A stretch of 64,000 bases of DNA, from the NCBI GenBank assembly GCA_963277665.1, contig OY728119.1, forward strand, positions 314,856,206 to 314,920,205. The letters run 5' to 3'. The notes under the pieces are model-generated. The model did not search any database. It saw nothing but the letters and a program-made list of their open reading frames with translations, and had not been told where the DNA came from. The position numbers and the translations under genes are program-made. This document shows positions 63,535 through 64,000 of this stretch, in pieces. The DNA is from Viscum album. Lineage: Eukaryota; Streptophyta; Magnoliopsida; Santalales; Viscaceae. Position 1 is the first letter of the stretch. Each line of letters begins with the position of its first letter.

Positions 63535-64000
63535 TACAATAACATAACCTTGATGATCGTAAAGGTGTAGTGCATTTGGAAACTTGAAAACATAAAAAAG
63601 CCAATTCATAAGAGTTCCATATCATCCATCACTAATTCCTTATAACTATTACCCTTATTATATATATATAACATAATAAATATCATCATAACCTAGTAAA
63701 ATACATAAGAATTTGTGAGCACCAATGCATTGTAAGGGTAAACCTGGGAAATATGGAAACAAAATGTGAGAATAACATATTAAGAGCATGATAATAACAT
63801 ATGAAAAATATACCATTTTTATCAGAGATAAAAATATAGAAACTTGTTAAAAATATTGAAAATTCATAAAACATGAATCATAAGGAAATAAAATATCATG
63901 ATCCATGAGAGACTAACATTTACTTAAGATATATAATTGTGGCATACATATAAACACGTAAAATCATTTCCATAGTAGTCAAGTGTAATTTCCATGGAAA
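63535..64000 (-). repeat. Partial LTR of another related gypsy element
   Basis: Starts TACAATAACATAACC and then follows LTR1 in order: TGGAAACTTGAAAACATAAA (LTR1 GGAAACATAGAAACATAAAC), TATATATAACATAATA, AACCTAGTAAAATACATAA, and GTGGCATACATATAAACACG...CCATAGTAGTCAAGTGTAATTTC (LTR1 GTGGTAGACACATAATCATA...CAATAGTAGTCAACTAATTTC). It leaves the window at 64000. Confidence 0.62.

Noticed and set aside
1..64000. CRISPR arrays, bacterial operons, rRNA or tRNA genes
   Set aside because: No regularly spaced repeats with unique spacers, no ribosome-binding sites or clustered long ORFs, and no cloverleaf or rRNA signature recognised.

Overview
The window looks like plant nuclear DNA, most likely from a flowering plant with a large, repeat-rich genome. 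It is very AT-rich, I find no intact host gene, and there are no bacterial signals such as operons or ribosome-binding sites. Almost everything recognisable is transposable-element DNA in advanced decay: Ty3/gypsy elements of the Tekay/Del chromovirus type with unusually long (about 4 kb) LTRs, an L1-type LINE, Ty1/copia-like remnants, and a Helitron that carries pieces of host genes. All protein matches were made by reading translations by eye against remembered family patterns; no database search was possible.

Region by region. (1) 1-8444: end of a plus-strand gypsy element ('element C'): integrase C-terminus, polypurine tract at 773-783, then its 3' LTR from 784 to about 8444. That LTR is split by a minus-strand L1 LINE at about 3627-7052. 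(2) About 8445-23350: an older minus-strand gypsy element ('element B'). Its 3' LTR (8445-10282) is cut on the left by element C, its 5' LTR is about 18848-23350, and its pol is split inside reverse transcriptase by a roughly 3.9-kb, less AT-rich unclassified insertion (about 12385-16290) that holds a degenerate minisatellite of about 50 bp period. (3) 23351-35697: very AT-rich decayed DNA with a copia protease/pre-integrase relic (minus, about 30690-31000) and a gag-like relic with a zinc knuckle (plus, about 34740-35340). (4) 35698-44803: a 9.1-kb Helitron with recognisable 5' TC and 3' hairpin-CTAGT ends. It is richer in GC, has exon/intron-like structure, and contains two spliced exons of a plant universal stress protein. 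(5) 44804-49042: unclassified decayed DNA with a 90-bp tandem duplication. (6) 49048-62155: a structurally complete minus-strand Tekay-like gypsy element ('element A') with two 4.0-4.1 kb LTRs and a perfect 5-bp target duplication, ACAAT. (7) 62161-64000: unclassified DNA, then the start of another LTR of the same superfamily at about 63535.

None of the elements keeps an open pol frame, so all are inactive by sequence. The nesting gives an order of insertion: element B first, then element C into B's LTR and the 3.9-kb insertion into B's pol, then the LINE into C's LTR. The most informative item is the Helitron with its captured universal stress protein fragment and several further exon-like blocks that I could not identify.
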